Assembly (NCBI GenBank): GCA_002348045.1
Contig: DDYO01000048.1
Location: 1-31,241, forward strand
Source: Anaerolineales bacterium UBA2232
GTDB taxonomy: Bacteria > Chloroflexota > Anaerolineae > UBA2200
Length of the DNA: 31,241 bases
Reading direction: 5' to 3'
Under the pieces are notes generated by a model, which was not told where the DNA came from, did not search any database, and saw only the letters and a list, made by a program, of their open reading frames with translations. Below, piece after piece: positions 9,306 to 21,789 of the stretch (the first letter of the stretch is position 1; the number at the start of each line of letters is the position of its first letter). Made by a program: the position numbers and the translations under genes.

Positions 9306-10487
9306 ATGCCGAACGTGATCGAGCTAGAAAGCAAGTATACCAGTGGCGTCTATTCCAAACGGGATGTGACGATTGTGCGTGGTGAGGGAGCCTTGCTGTG
9401 GGACGACACAGGCCGGCAGTACATTGATTGCGTGGGTGGCCACGGCGTGGTCAATGTCGGGCACTGCAATCCTGCAGTGGTGGACGCCATCTGTCGCCAG
9501 GCAAGAACACTGATCACTTGCTCCGAGATCTTTTACAATGATGTGCGCGCCCAGCTGAGCGAGCGACTGGTCTCCATTGCGCCGCCAAACCTGGACCGCG
9601 TGTTTCTCTGCAACTCGGGCACTGAGGCGGTAGAGGCGGCCCTCAAGTTCGCCCGCATCAGCACCGGCCGCACCGAGATGGTCTCGACCGTTCGCGGGTT
9701 TCATGGCCGAACCCTGGGGGCCCTTTCGGCGACTTGGGAGCCAGACTATAGGGAGCCTTTCCAGCCACTGATCCCCGGATTCACCCACGTTCCCTACAAC
9801 CGCCTGGATCCTCTGCGGGCAGCGGTGAGTGACAAGACCGCTGCGGTCATCGTGGAAGTAGTGCAGGGCGAAGGCGGCGTGAACCCTGGTAACGCGGAGT
9901 ATCTGGCTGGGGCACAGCAGATCTGTCAGGAGACCGGTGCGTTGTTGATCGTGGACGAGGTACAGACGGGGTTCGGACGCACGGGCAAGATGTTCGCTTG
10001 CGAGCACTTTGGGGTTCAGCCTGACATCATGCCGATTGCCAAAAGCATCGCCGGAGGGGTTCCCATGGGGGCCGTCCTTCTTGGCCCCCGGGTGGTGAAC
10101 ATCAAACCTGGGGTTCACGGCTCCACCTTTGGGGGCAACCCGTTGTCATGTGCTGCCGCCCTGGCAGCCATCGACTTTATGGTGGCCAATGATCTGCCAG
10201 GCCAATCAGCTCGAAAGGGCGCCTGGGCTCTGGAGCGCCTCAGCCGGATTCAGGGCAGGGACTTTCGCGCCGTTCGCGGAATGGGCCTGATGATTGGCGT
10301 CGAGTTGCGTCAGCGGGTCACGCCGTACCTGCGAGCCCTGATGGCCGAGGGCCTTCTGTCTCTGCCGGCGGGCAAGACCGTGCTACGCCTACTGCCTCCC
10401 CTTGTCATAACCGATGAAGAATTGGCCACCGCCTGCGATATCGTCGAGCGGGTGCTAGCGGCGGGACTCGGGCCCGGAGCCGCATGA
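9306..10487 (+). CDS. lysJ: LysJ, LysW-semialdehyde aminotransferase (probably shared by lysine and arginine)
   Basis: A class-III PLP aminotransferase (393 residues) of the ArgD/LysJ family, converting the LysW-linked semialdehyde to LysW-lysine (or LysW-ornithine). Landmarks are CNSGTEAVEAALKFAR (~102-117), GFHGRTLGAL (~131-140), the VDEVQTGFGRTG cofactor-binding segment (Asp near 217) and the PLP lysine in IAKSIAGG (near 246). It is the only such aminotransferase in the window, while every other post-carrier enzyme occurs twice. It probably serves both operons, or argD lies elsewhere. Its last four bases overlap lysK (ATGA). Confidence 0.92.
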   Translation: MPNVIELESKYTSGVYSKRDVTIVRGEGALLWDDTGRQYIDCVGGHGVVNVGHCNPAVVDAICRQARTLITCSEIFYNDVRAQLSERLVSIAPPNLDRVFLCNSGTEAVEAALKFARISTGRTEMVSTVRGFHGRTLGALSATWEPDYREPFQPLIPGFTHVPYNRLDPLRAAVSDKTAAVIVEVVQGEGGVNPGNAEYLAGAQQICQETGALLIVDEVQTGFGRTGKMFACEHFGVQPDIMPIAKSIAGGVPMGAVLLGPRVVNIKPGVHGSTFGGNPLSCAAALAAIDFMVANDLPGQSARKGAWALERLSRIQGRDFRAVRGMGLMIGVELRQRVTPYLRALMAEGLLSLPAGKTVLRLLPPLVITDEELATACDIVERVLAAGLGPGAA

Positions 10488-11545
10488 ACCCACCTACCGA
10501 TGAGCAGGCCATCGCTCTGCTCACCGAGATGGTCACCCTATACAGCCCATCTACTCATGAACAGCAGATGGGAAAGTTCCTTGTCGCCTCTATGCGGCAG
10601 CTGGGATTTGATGCGGAGGTCGATGGAGCGGGTAACGCTGTGGGCCACTGGGGCCACGGACACCGGCATGTAATGCTTTTGGGCCACATGGACACCGCTC
10701 CGGGCTACATTGAGCCGCGGAGGGATGGCCAAGTCCTCCACGGGCGAGGGACTGTGGACGCCAAGGGACCACTGGCTGCCTTTGTCGTGGCGACGGCTAG
10801 GTCAGACACGCACAACTCGCTGAGGGTCACGGTGGTAGGCGCGGTAGAAGAAGAAGCGCGAACCTCCAAGGGCGCCCGATACCTCCTGGAACGATACAGC
10901 CCTGACGCAGTGGTAATCGGCGAGCCCAGCAATTGGGATCGCATCACGCTGGGCTACAAGGGCAGCCTGCACTTGGAGTATGCGTTGGAGCGTGCCGAAT
11001 CTCACTCCGCTTCTGAGGAGGGCACTGTCTGCGAGGAGGCCGTGGCCTTCTGGCTGCGGCTGGTTGACTGGGCAAAGGAGTTCAACAAGACCAAGTCCGG
11101 ACGCTTTGAGACGCTGGACCCTTCTCTGGGCTACATGCGCTCCCAAAGCGATGGCTTAACGGCCAGCGTTGAGATGGACATCAGGCTACGCTTGCCGCTG
11201 GCGCTGGACGTCAACGGTCTGATCCAGGAAAGCCTGGCTTGGGCTGGTCCTGCCCGCGTCACACCGTGTGCCTACGAGCAGCCTTTTCGCGCAGACAAAC
11301 GCAATCCGCTCGTGGCTGCGTTCGTCGCGGCGATCCGGGAGGAGGGTGGCAAAGCTGCCTTTGTCTCCAAGACAGGAACGTCCGATATGAACATCGTGGG
11401 CCCTGCCTGGGGTTGTCCGATCGTGGCCTACGGGCCCGGCGATTCGGCTCTGGATCACACGCCGAGGGAGCACCTGGATCTGGATGAATATCTTAAGGCG
11501 ATCCGGGTTCTCTCCCGGGCTTTGGGCAATTTCGACCACTGGTGA
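10484..11545 (+). CDS. lysK: LysK, LysW-lysine hydrolase
   Basis: An M20-family zinc hydrolase (353 residues) that cleaves the LysW-lysine isopeptide bond, releasing lysine and regenerating the carrier. Metal ligands are visible in LLGHMDTAPG (~66-75), GTVDAKGPLAAF (~89-100), GAVEEEARTSKG (Glu-Glu pair ~120), GEPSNWDRITLGYKG (~146) and DHTPREH (~325-331). It starts within the lysJ stop (ATGA) and is the last gene of the operon. It shares most motifs with the paralogue at 11596, with which it converges tail-to-tail across 50 bases. Confidence 0.92.
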   Translation: MNPPTDEQAIALLTEMVTLYSPSTHEQQMGKFLVASMRQLGFDAEVDGAGNAVGHWGHGHRHVMLLGHMDTAPGYIEPRRDGQVLHGRGTVDAKGPLAAFVVATARSDTHNSLRVTVVGAVEEEARTSKGARYLLERYSPDAVVIGEPSNWDRITLGYKGSLHLEYALERAESHSASEEGTVCEEAVAFWLRLVDWAKEFNKTKSGRFETLDPSLGYMRSQSDGLTASVEMDIRLRLPLALDVNGLIQESLAWAGPARVTPCAYEQPFRADKRNPLVAAFVAAIREEGGKAAFVSKTGTSDMNIVGPAWGCPIVAYGPGDSALDHTPREHLDLDEYLKAIRVLSRALGNFDHW

Positions 11546-11547
11546 AA

Positions 11548-11599
11548 GTAGCTGCGGCTCCGCATCTGATGCCCATTCGTGGGAGCCGCCGATGGCTAC
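11548..11599. terminator. Bidirectional hairpin between convergent operons
   Basis: GCGGCTCC (11554-11561) pairs with GGAGCCGC (11582-11589), flanked by GTAGC (11548-11552) and GCTAC (11595-11599). The hairpin fills the 50-base gap between the two lysK genes. It has no T-tract on either side, so Rho-independent termination is uncertain. It may instead protect both 3' ends. Confidence 0.45.
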
Positions 11600-12690
11600 G
11601 TTACAGATCCCTCAAGGGATGTGGGTCGGCCCGCCGCGGACAGAGACCGCAGCACATCGCTGAGGACATCTACCGCCTTGGCGAACTCGGTCAACTGGAT
11701 GTGCTCGTTCGGCGTGTGGTCGAAGGCAGCGTCGCCGGGCCCGTATGTGGCGATGGGACAGCCCCAGACTGGCCCAACTACGTTCATGTCTGAGGTTCCT
11801 GTCTTGAGTTTGAACGTTGGCTTGCCACCGTGCGCACGGATGGACCTCAGCAATCTGCGAACTATGACCGAGTTCTTCTCTGCCTGAAAAGGGGGCTCGC
11901 CGTAGGGAAAAGTGACTTCTGAGCCGCCATTAGCCCAGGAGCGCATCCTTTCCTGAAGCTGGTCCAGGCTGAATCCGGGAGGCAAGCGCAGGCCGATGGT
12001 CATCTCAGCGCCTTCCTGCAACCCGTTGCCGAAAGTATGGATAGCCCGCAGATCTGCGTCCAGGGAGTGGAACCGCCACGATTCACCCTGGTTCAACGTA
12101 TCGGTGTAGGCCGTCAGGCAGTTCCAGAAATCAACCGCCTTCTCGCCTGGAGTTGGCCATCCTGTAGCGCGGTGGCGGCTGGGCTGCAGGCATCGAAACT
12201 CGGCGGTTAGCATGCCCTTGTAGCCCAGGGTGATGCCGTCCCAGCCTCCTGGCTCACCGATCAGGGCGCAATCAGGGGCCACCATGTTCTCTGCCAGGTA
12301 GTGAGCTCCCTTACCGTGAAACTCCTCCTCCACGGCACCAATGACCATTACGCGGGCGCCGCCCAGTTGGCCAGATGCCCGGGTGGCAGCGACGATGAAA
12401 GCGGCGAGAGGCCCCTTGGCGTCCACAGCTCCCCGACCGTACAGGTGATCGCCTTCTATGCGAACGGGGATGACTCCCGGCACGGTGTCCATGTGCCCGA
12501 GGAGAACGATCGTCCTCTCTGCGGCTGCGGCCGAGGCGCCGATGGTCCCAATGGCGTTGCCGACCGGATCCCGATATGCAGTGAATCCTCGTGACTCCAT
12601 CTCGGCTACCAGGAATTCCCCTGCTTCGTGCTCTCGGCCCGAGGGGCTGTAGATGCTGAGGAACTGCGCCAGGAACTGCTGGTCTTCCAC
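11596..12690 (-). CDS. lysK: Second LysK-type hydrolase, probable LysW-ornithine hydrolase
   Basis: A 364-residue M20-family paralogue of the lysK at 10484, with the same metal-site motifs: LLGHMDTVPG, GAVDAKGPLAAF, GAVEEEFHGKG, GEPGGWDGITLGYKG and DHTPNEH. As the last gene of the arginine operon it should release ornithine from the second LysW, doing the job of ArgE/ArgJ without acetyl groups. The start is GTG at 12690, directly abutting the carB stop. The G-run before it is the only ribosome site. Alternatives are an ordinary acetylornithine deacetylase, but the closeness to LysK and the lysW-argX context argue against that. Confidence 0.88.
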   Translation of the reverse strand: MEDQQFLAQFLSIYSPSGREHEAGEFLVAEMESRGFTAYRDPVGNAIGTIGASAAAAERTIVLLGHMDTVPGVIPVRIEGDHLYGRGAVDAKGPLAAFIVAATRASGQLGGARVMVIGAVEEEFHGKGAHYLAENMVAPDCALIGEPGGWDGITLGYKGMLTAEFRCLQPSRHRATGWPTPGEKAVDFWNCLTAYTDTLNQGESWRFHSLDADLRAIHTFGNGLQEGAEMTIGLRLPPGFSLDQLQERMRSWANGGSEVTFPYGEPPFQAEKNSVIVRRLLRSIRAHGGKPTFKLKTGTSDMNVVGPVWGCPIATYGPGDAAFDHTPNEHIQLTEFAKAVDVLSDVLRSLSAAGRPTSLEGSVT

Positions 12691-16030
<3,340 letters not shown>

Positions 16031-16047
<17 letters not shown>

Positions 16048-17314
16048 TGGACACCTCCATCATCTGCACGAACTGGTCAAAGAAGTACTTGGCATCGTGA
16101 GTGCCTGGTGAGGCCTCGGGATGGAATTGGACGGAAAAGGCTGGAGCATCAAGCAAACGCAATCCCTCCAGGGTGCCGTCGTTCAGCGAGAGGTGGGTGA
16201 TCTCCACCGGACCCAGACCCAGGGGGCTCGCTCCCACCAGCGGATGGTGGGGCAGCCGGTCAGCCATGGTGCTGGCGGCGGCCTGAACGTCCCGAACTAA
16301 CAGCTCTGGACGGCTGGCCCGAAAGGATACATCCAATGGCACCCAGGGTATCCCGAGGGAGGTAGGGTCCACGGCAAACCCGTGATTGTGGGTGGTGACG
16401 ATCACCTGACCACCCGCCAGATCCTTCACCGGGTGATTGACACCCCGATGGCCAAAGCGCATCTTGTAGGTCTTCCCGCCCAGGGCAAGCCCCAACAGCT
16501 GATGGCCAAGGCAGATGCCTAGGAGTGGGATGCGCCGCTGAATCAACTGGCGAACGACGGCGACGGAAGCAGTGAGTGCAGCTGGGTCTCCTGGACCGTT
16601 GGAAATCACTACCCCGTCGGGCTTGAGTTGGATGATGGTATCGACGTCAGTGTCATACGGGACGATAGTGACGCCCAGTCTACGATCCACGAGTTCACGC
16701 AGGATCCCTTCTTTAGCCCCGGCATGAACGAGGACCACGTGAAAGCGAGCATCTGGAACGGAGCCATAGGCAACGGGCTCGGATGGCGATACTTCATGGG
16801 CCAGATCCTGCCCAACGATGGTGGGGCTCAACCCCACACGGGCGAGGAGGCTCGAAGGCATGAGGTCGACGGTGGAGATCGCGCCTCTCATTGCTCCCTG
16901 GTCCCGCAGGTGACGGGTCAGTTTGCGAGTATCTACCCCCTCGATGGCAACCAATCCAGCTTGGCGCAGATATTGTGGGAAGGACTGGGTCGCCCGCTGG
17001 TTGAAAGGTTCGTTCACTGCGCGTTGCACCACGAATCCATTCACCTGGATGCCCTGGGATTCCACATCGTCACCGTTCACCCCGTAGATGCCAATCTCGG
17101 GGTAGGTCATCACGACAATCTGTCCGCGGTAGGACGGGTCTGTGAGCACCTCCTGATAGCCTGTCATGCCCGTATTGAAAACCAACTCGCCAAAGGTCTC
17201 TCCGTGCACTCCTATGGAATGACCAGGGAAGCACGTTCCGTCCTCCAACATCAGGAGGGCTGTCATTTCTTCCAGAGCTCCAACATGGGATGGGGTTGAG
17301 GTTGCTTGTGCCAT
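16031..17314 (-). CDS. carA: Carbamoyl-phosphate synthase small (glutaminase) subunit
   Basis: Class-I glutamine amidotransferase that feeds ammonia to CarB. With the chosen ATG (17314, five bases after AGGGAG) it has 427 residues against ~360-390 for the family. The N-terminal domain shows [22 protein letters not shown] (key part NTGMTGYQE, ~48-56). The catalytic cysteine is in LGICLGHQ (~268), and His/Glu are in QFHPEASPG (~398-400). An unusual ~45-residue insertion sits between [11 protein letters not shown] (~321) and [12 protein letters not shown] (~370), where relatives have only a few residues. The frame is open further upstream to 17392 but those residues are not CarA-like. It lies 70 bases after the argB-like gene. 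Confidence 0.94.
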
Positions 17315-17337
17315 TGTTGCTCCCTGTGTATCGAGAG

Positions 17338-17366
17338 GAGGATTCCCTTGCGAGGGCATCATCCTC
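17338..17366 (-). other. Hairpin in the argB-carA gap
   Basis: An outer 6-bp stem (GAGGAT/ATCCTC) and inner CCCT/AGGG stem with a 4-base loop form at 17338-17366, with no T-tract. It could separate expression of the ornithine genes from carAB or be an mRNA-processing site; no function is established. Confidence 0.3.
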
Positions 17367-17384
17367 GGCAACATGCCATACTGA

Positions 17385-18191
17385 CTAGTCAATCACGGTG
17401 CCCTGGCCCGCCAGAGCACGCTGTATGGGTTGCTCAATGCGGCCATCGGCGATTATGACCCGCTGCACGCCGTCCTGAAGCGCCTCGATAGAACCCAACA
17501 GCTTTTTCTTCATTTTTCCCTGGGCATAGCGATTGAGATAGTCCTCTGCCTGCGCCTTTGGGATCTTGGGGATCAGGGTGCTTTCGTCTGACACCTGGCG
17601 TAACAGCCCCGGCACGTTAGAGAGGATCACCAGTGTGCTGGCGTGCAGGGCCGCGGCTATGGCGGCAGCCACGCGGTCAGCATCCACGTTGAGCGCTTCG
17701 CCCTGCATGCTGACGGCCAGCGGGGCTATCACCGGCACAATGGCTGCCTCCAGTAGTACCGTCAACAGAGCGGGCTTCACCCGAACGATCTGGCCGCCAT
17801 AGTCCCCTCGCAGGACTTTAGTCTTGCCGTTCTCGATAATCCGCAGGGTGTCCTTGCGAAGCCCTTCCAGGAGGCGGCCGTCCAGCCCCGAAAAGCCGAA
17901 CGCGTTGACTCCGAGTCGCTGCAGCTGCTCAACCAGCAACTTGTTGATCTTGCCTGCGGTGACCATCATAAAGATCTCCAGGGTCTCGCGATCGGTGTGC
18001 CGGCTCACGTAGCCGGACTCGGAGGTGACGAACCGCGGAGGATGCCCGAGTCTCTCGGAGATCACGTTAGTTTCGTGAGAGCCTCCGTGGACAACTACAA
18101 CCTGTTGTCCCTGGTTCACCAGATAGGCAACATCGGCGCACAGAGAGGCAATGTTCACGCCCTGGCTTCCGCCAGCCTTGACAACGATCAT
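17385..18191 (-). CDS. lysZ: Second LysZ/ArgB-type kinase, probable LysW-glutamate kinase
   Basis: A 268-residue amino-acid-kinase paralogue of the gene at 8480, with MIVVKAGGSQG at the start, VVHGGSHETNVI (~35-46), GEALNVDADRVAA and VILSNVPGLL. In the arginine operon it should phosphorylate the side chain of LysW-bound glutamate. Tandem ATGs lie at 18194 and 18191 behind AGGAAGGAAG; I chose the second by comparison with LysZ. A longer in-frame ATG at 18281 adds residues overlapping the upstream gene in another frame and is rejected. It lacks the arginine-sensing N-terminal helix, so feedback probably occurs elsewhere, for example by attenuation. Confidence 0.9.
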   Translation of the reverse strand: MIVVKAGGSQGVNIASLCADVAYLVNQGQQVVVVHGGSHETNVISERLGHPPRFVTSESGYVSRHTDRETLEIFMMVTAGKINKLLVEQLQRLGVNAFGFSGLDGRLLEGLRKDTLRIIENGKTKVLRGDYGGQIVRVKPALLTVLLEAAIVPVIAPLAVSMQGEALNVDADRVAAAIAAALHASTLVILSNVPGLLRQVSDESTLIPKIPKAQAEDYLNRYAQGKMKKKLLGSIEALQDGVQRVIIADGRIEQPIQRALAGQGTVID

Positions 18192-18211
18192 CATGGTCTT
18201 CCTTCCTGTTC

Positions 18212-19249
18212 CTATACCGGATGCAGGCCGGGGAACTCCAGTCCCATGGTCTCTGGCAGGCCGCACATCAGGTTCATACACTGCACTGCTGTGCCCGAGG
18301 CACCCTTCATCAGATTGTCGATGGCAGAGATCACCACAAGGCGACGCCGGCCTGGATCAGACACAAATCCGATGTCACAGTGATTGGACCCTGTGAGCGT
18401 CTTGGGTTCGGGATAGCGATGGATGCCCCGGCTCGCCGCAACGAGCCGGATGAAAGGCTCGCCGGTATAATCCTCGCGATAGATTCGCCATACGTCCCGA
18501 TCATCCAGTTCTTCGTGCAGCAGGCAGTGACCAGTGGCCAGGGCTCCTCGCACCAGATCAACCGAGGTCACCGAAAAGTGCAGATTGGGCTGAGCCGGGT
18601 CAAGGGCAAGCTCCTGGATAAGCTCAGCAATATGGCGGTGGCCGACCGGGGCATAGGTACGGATCACACCAGCACGCTCAGGATGGTGGGAAGCTGGCGT
18701 AGCCTTGGCGCCACCTTCGGATGAGCCTACCTTGACATCAATGACGGCCTCGCGCACCAGTCCTCGCTTGTACAATGGCCAGAGCCCCAGGGTAGTGACC
18801 GCCGCATTGCAACCAACCCCACTGGCGTACCTGGCGCCCTGAAGCTGCTGGCGATGCAGCTCCGGCAAGCCGTAGACAAACTGCGACAGCCATTCGGGTG
18901 CCTGGTGCGCTCGTCCATACCAGCGGACGTAGTCGTCTGGGTCATGCAGGCGAAAGTCGGCCGACAGGTCCACGATGCGTTCCGCCACGGCAGCGAATTG
19001 CTGGATTCGCTCCATAACTTCGCCGTGAGGAAGTGCTACAAACAAGACGTCGCAGGGTCCAAGCGAGGCCAGTCGTGTAAAGCGCAGCTGGGTATGGCCC
19101 CGCAAGTTGGGGTGAACAAAGTGCACGTACTGACCAGCATATGTCTCGGACGTGACTTGGGTGACCTCCACCTCGGGGTGGGACAAGAGCAAGCGCAAGA
19201 GCTCACCGCCTGCATAGCCCGAAGCGCCAACAATGGCAGCGCGGATCAT
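18212..19249 (-). CDS. lysY: Second LysY/ArgC-type reductase, probable LysW-glutamyl phosphate reductase
   Basis: A 345-residue paralogue of the gene at 7396. It has [18 protein letters not shown] (~5-22), the catalytic cysteine in [11 protein letters not shown] (~144-154), [15 protein letters not shown] and [11 protein letters not shown]. It should reduce LysW-glutamyl phosphate to the semialdehyde using NADPH. Its ATG overlaps the stop of the argX-type gene (ATGA), behind GAGGAGGG. Next to a lysW and an argX rather than an argJ or argA, it is more likely LysW-dependent than acetyl-dependent. Sequence alone cannot exclude acetyl-glutamyl phosphate. Confidence 0.9.
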   Translation of the reverse strand: MIRAAIVGASGYAGGELLRLLLSHPEVEVTQVTSETYAGQYVHFVHPNLRGHTQLRFTRLASLGPCDVLFVALPHGEVMERIQQFAAVAERIVDLSADFRLHDPDDYVRWYGRAHQAPEWLSQFVYGLPELHRQQLQGARYASGVGCNAAVTTLGLWPLYKRGLVREAVIDVKVGSSEGGAKATPASHHPERAGVIRTYAPVGHRHIAELIQELALDPAQPNLHFSVTSVDLVRGALATGHCLLHEELDDRDVWRIYREDYTGEPFIRLVAASRGIHRYPEPKTLTGSNHCDIGFVSDPGRRRLVVISAIDNLMKGASGTAVQCMNLMCGLPETMGLEFPGLHPV

Positions 19250-20097
19250 TTTCCCTCCTCTGCTACCTTGAGCACATAGTCGATGATGGTACCCGCGATA
19301 TCCACGCTAGTGGTCTGCAGGGCACCGTGGAACTCGGGAGTGTGGTTCACTTCATTGACCAGCAGGCGGCCGTCTGCCGTTTCCAGAAGGTCTACGGCTA
19401 GAATTCCACCGCCCACGGCCCTGGCCGCAGCCAAAGAAAGCTCTACGATATCTCCGGTAAGCGGGCAGGCCTTGGTCTCTCCACCTCGAGCTGTGTTGGT
19501 AATCCAGTGCTCTGCGTAGCGGTACATCGCATAGACAACCTGATCTCCGACCACCATCGTGCGGATGTCGCGGCCGGGCTTGTCCACATACTCCTGAATG
19601 TAGAACACGCTGTGCATAGGCCCACCCAGGGTCGCCTTGTGCTCCAAGACCGCTTCGGCGGCGAGTCGGTCATTCACGCGCGCCAGCAGACGTCCCCATG
19701 AGCCGAAAACTGGTTTCAGCACCGCTGGATAACCAAGTTTCTCGATCGCCTCCAGCGCCGCCTCGGGATCGCAGGCGATAACCGTCCTGGGGATGGGCAG
19801 CCCTGCTTCCTGCAAGGCTGCGCTGGTGAGTAGTTTGTCGCCGCAGGTGCTGATCACGTGGTGAGAGCTGACCACCGGCATATCGAAGCCTTCCAGCCAG
19901 CGAGCCAGGTAATAGGACTGTGTGTGGGCAATGCACCGAATGAGCACAGCGTCGTAGGGACCCAGGCTGTTAGCGCCCACCTCGCAGGCTAGAGTTCGGG
20001 CATCGATGCGATCGTGTTCCACGCCCCTGTCGCGTAGCGCGGCAAAGAGCAGCTTCTCTTCGATGCGAACCCTGGAATACAGGATGGCAATCTTCAA
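19246..20097 (-). CDS. argX: ArgX-type ligase, probable LysW-glutamate ligase
   Basis: A 283-residue ATP-grasp/RimK-type paralogue of LysX. Motifs are [53 protein letters not shown] and, near the C-terminus, [16 protein letters not shown]. The PEFHGA in place of MEFRNS of the lysX at 6545 coincides with a segment I recall as differing between glutamate- and AAA-specific enzymes. The operon (argG, carAB) independently points to glutamate. The start is TTG at 20097, with GGAG of the lysW tail eight bases before it, giving MKIAILYSR, exactly as LysX begins. A longer ATG at 20142 would run through the lysW end in another frame. Confidence 0.88.
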   Translation of the reverse strand: MKIAILYSRVRIEEKLLFAALRDRGVEHDRIDARTLACEVGANSLGPYDAVLIRCIAHTQSYYLARWLEGFDMPVVSSHHVISTCGDKLLTSAALQEAGLPIPRTVIACDPEAALEAIEKLGYPAVLKPVFGSWGRLLARVNDRLAAEAVLEHKATLGGPMHSVFYIQEYVDKPGRDIRTMVVGDQVVYAMYRYAEHWITNTARGGETKACPLTGDIVELSLAAARAVGGGILAVDLLETADGRLLVNEVNHTPEFHGALQTTSVDIAGTIIDYVLKVAEEGK

Positions 20098-20101
20098 AGC
20101 A

Positions 20102-20266
20102 CTACTCTCCCCAGTCTTCGGCGACTTCCGGCGCCATTTCAAGGCTGATGGGGTCCAAGCTCAGGACTTCAAGTTCGACTCCACAGTCTGGACACACGAT
20201 GATTTCCCCCACCTCGGTGTCGGCGAGGATCTCGAGTTCAGCGGTACATTCTGGACATTGCGCCAT
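20102..20266 (-). CDS. lysW: Second LysW-type carrier protein (arginine branch)
   Basis: A 54-residue acidic paralogue of the lysW at 2465. The zinc site uses CPEC (near residue 4) and CPDC (near 25), and the tail ends in AEDWGE, the carrier signature. The region between the CxxC pairs differs from LysW1 ([12 protein letters not shown] against [11 protein letters not shown]), while [10 protein letters not shown] is shared. The ATG at 20266 is eight bases after AGGAGG. An ATG six bases earlier is too close and a longer ORF adds only TNKQEE-like residues. It sits 19 bases after argG and four bases before argX. It most likely carries glutamate through to ornithine. Confidence 0.93.
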   Translation of the reverse strand: MAQCPECTAELEILADTEVGEIIVCPDCGVELEVLSLDPISLEMAPEVAEDWGE

Positions 20267-20285
20267 GGTCATTTCCTCCTGCTTG

Positions 20286-21545
20286 TTAGTCACGCTCTAT
20301 CTTGCTCAAATCCAGCTTCTGCTGAGCTTTCCAACCGTTCTGTCTCTCCAGCAGGGCTCTCACCTGCATCGGGAGTCCAAAGAGGTTGATGAAGCCTTCA
20401 GCATCCCTCTGATTGTAAACAGCATCGCGCCCAAAGGTGGCAAAATCCTCACGGTAAAGGCTGTACGGTGACTTGCGACCCACGACGACGCAGCTTCCTT
20501 TGAACAGCTTGACGCGCACGGATCCGGTCATGGTTTCCTGTGTCTTGTTGACGAAAGCGGCCAGCGCCTCGCGAAGTGGGGTGAACCACTGGCCATAGTA
20601 CACCAGTTCAGCATAGCGCAGCGCCACGAGCTGCTTGTAGTGCAGGGTCTCGCGATCCAGGCAGATGCTCTCCAACCCCTGGTGGGCGGCGTAGAGGATA
20701 GTGCCACCAGGAGTTTCGTAGACGCCTCTGGATTTCATGCCTACCAGCCGGTTTTCCACCAAGTCAGCACGGCCCACGCCATACGCACCGCCCACTTCAT
20801 TGAGGTGGTTAACCAAAGGCACGCTTCCCATGGCCTTGCCATCGACCGCGACTGGAAACCCCTTCTCAAAATCAATCGTGACATAAAGAGGTTCATCGGG
20901 TGATGCGGCGGGCGCAACTGTCATCATGAACATGTCTTCCTCAGGCTCCGCCCACGGGTCCTCGAGGATGCCGCCCTCATGGCTGAGATGCCAGAGATTG
21001 CGGTCACGGCTGTAGATAGACTTTTCCGTCACTGGAACGGGGATATTGTGGGCACGGGCGTAGGCCAGTTCATCTTCGCGAGAGCGCAGATCCCACTCGC
21101 GCCATGGGGCCACCACCTTGAGGTAGGGATTCAGGGCCTTGACCGTCAGTTCGAAACGCACCTGATCATTTCCTTTGCCGGTACAGCCGTGGGCAACGGC
21201 GTCGGCGCCTTCCTGCTCTGCGGCGCGGACCATGTACTTGGCAATGATGGGCCGCGCAAAGGAAGTACCTAGCAGGTACAGGTGCTCATAGATGGCTCCC
21301 GACTGCATGGTAGGAATGGCGTATTCGCGCAGGAACTCTTCTCGCAGGTCAGCGATGTAGGCCTTGGAGGCGCCGCTGGCCTGTGCCTTTTCCTCAAGGC
21401 CGACGAGTTCTTCATCTCCCTGGCCCACATTGGCCGTGTAGGTGATCACCTCACAACCATAGTTCTCTTTCAGCCATGGTACGATGACTGATGTGTCCAA
21501 ACCACCCGAGTACGCCAGTATCACCTTCTTGAGAGTTCCCTTCAT
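20286..21545 (-). CDS. argG: Argininosuccinate synthase
   Basis: Joins citrulline and aspartate with ATP to make argininosuccinate. The 419-residue protein shows the PP-loop AYSGGLDTS (~11-19), [14 protein letters not shown] (~119-132), [23 protein letters not shown] (key part [11 protein letters not shown], ~257) and a C-terminal helix typical of the family. The ATG is seven bases after AAAGGAG. It is the first structural gene of the arginine operon, behind a leader ORF and intrinsic terminator, followed by lysW after 19 bases. Being first makes the operon definitely arginine-related. argH and argF are not in the window. Confidence 0.97.
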   Translation of the reverse strand: MKGTLKKVILAYSGGLDTSVIVPWLKENYGCEVITYTANVGQGDEELVGLEEKAQASGASKAYIADLREEFLREYAIPTMQSGAIYEHLYLLGTSFARPIIAKYMVRAAEQEGADAVAHGCTGKGNDQVRFELTVKALNPYLKVVAPWREWDLRSREDELAYARAHNIPVPVTEKSIYSRDRNLWHLSHEGGILEDPWAEPEEDMFMMTVAPAASPDEPLYVTIDFEKGFPVAVDGKAMGSVPLVNHLNEVGGAYGVGRADLVENRLVGMKSRGVYETPGGTILYAAHQGLESICLDRETLHYKQLVALRYAELVYYGQWFTPLREALAAFVNKTQETMTGSVRVKLFKGSCVVVGRKSPYSLYREDFATFGRDAVYNQRDAEGFINLFGLPMQVRALLERQNGWKAQQKLDLSKIERD

Positions 21546-21552
21546 CTTCTGT

Positions 21553-21559
21553 CTCCTTT
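21553..21559 (-). promoter_or_regulatory. argG ribosome-binding site
   Basis: AAAGGAG on the minus strand, seven bases before the argG ATG, fixing the start at 21545. Confidence 0.7.
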
Positions 21560-21611
21560 GAGTTCAGCAATAAGGAAGCGCGATGAGTTCCATTGCGGCC
21601 CCATCGCGCAT

Positions 21612-21643
21612 GAAAAAGAGCCAGCTCCCTCTGGAAGCTGGCT
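21612..21643 (-). terminator. Intrinsic terminator (attenuator) upstream of argG
   Basis: On the minus strand an 11-bp stem (arms 21633-21643 and 21619-21629, one U-G pair) with a 3-base loop is followed by C and five T (21617-21613). It lies ~37 bases after the leader ORF stop and ~70 before argG. The 3' arm CTGGCTC (21624-21618) is perfectly complementary to GAGCCAG inside the leader ORF (21703-21697), a possible antiterminator pairing. Confidence 0.8.
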
Positions 21644-21679
21644 GCTGGTGATCAATTTCGGATCTCAGCCCAAGCGCAC

Positions 21680-21757
21680 TTACCCAGACGGAGGATCTGG
21701 CTCCTCGCTGGATCGTCGTCGGATGCCATACACATTGCGTGCTGAGCGGTCTGTCAT
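21680..21757 (-). CDS. Putative arginine leader peptide
   Basis: A 25-codon ORF in the argG leader. Its first half contains RSARNVYGIRRR, with five Arg codons, three of them consecutive CGA. It starts ~26 bases after the predicted transcription start and ends ~37 bases before the terminator stem, as in classical attenuators. The following GAG GAG CCA codons overlap alternative hairpins (GAGGA/TCCTC and CCAGA/TCTGG) and a segment complementary to the terminator 3' arm. Stalling at CGA codons when charged Arg-tRNA is low could permit read-through into argG. The weak point is the ribosome site: GGGAG lies 13 bases before the ATG. Confidence 0.6.
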   Translation of the reverse strand: MTDRSARNVYGIRRRSSEEPDPPSG

Positions 21758-21789
21758 GGAGGGGTGATATCTCCCACTGAACTGCCGCC

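Noticed and set aside
8141..9334. Minus-strand ORF of 397 residues
   Set aside because: It is antisense to lysY/lysZ, whose homology is clear, and shows no recognisable domain; it is a by-product of GC-rich codon usage.
11546..11595. Missing small gene between the convergent operons
   Set aside because: Only 50 bases, fully accounted for by a hairpin.
17315..17392. Longer CarA start at 17392
   Set aside because: Extra 26 residues overlap the previous gene's stop, are not CarA-like, and ATG 17314 has a good SD.
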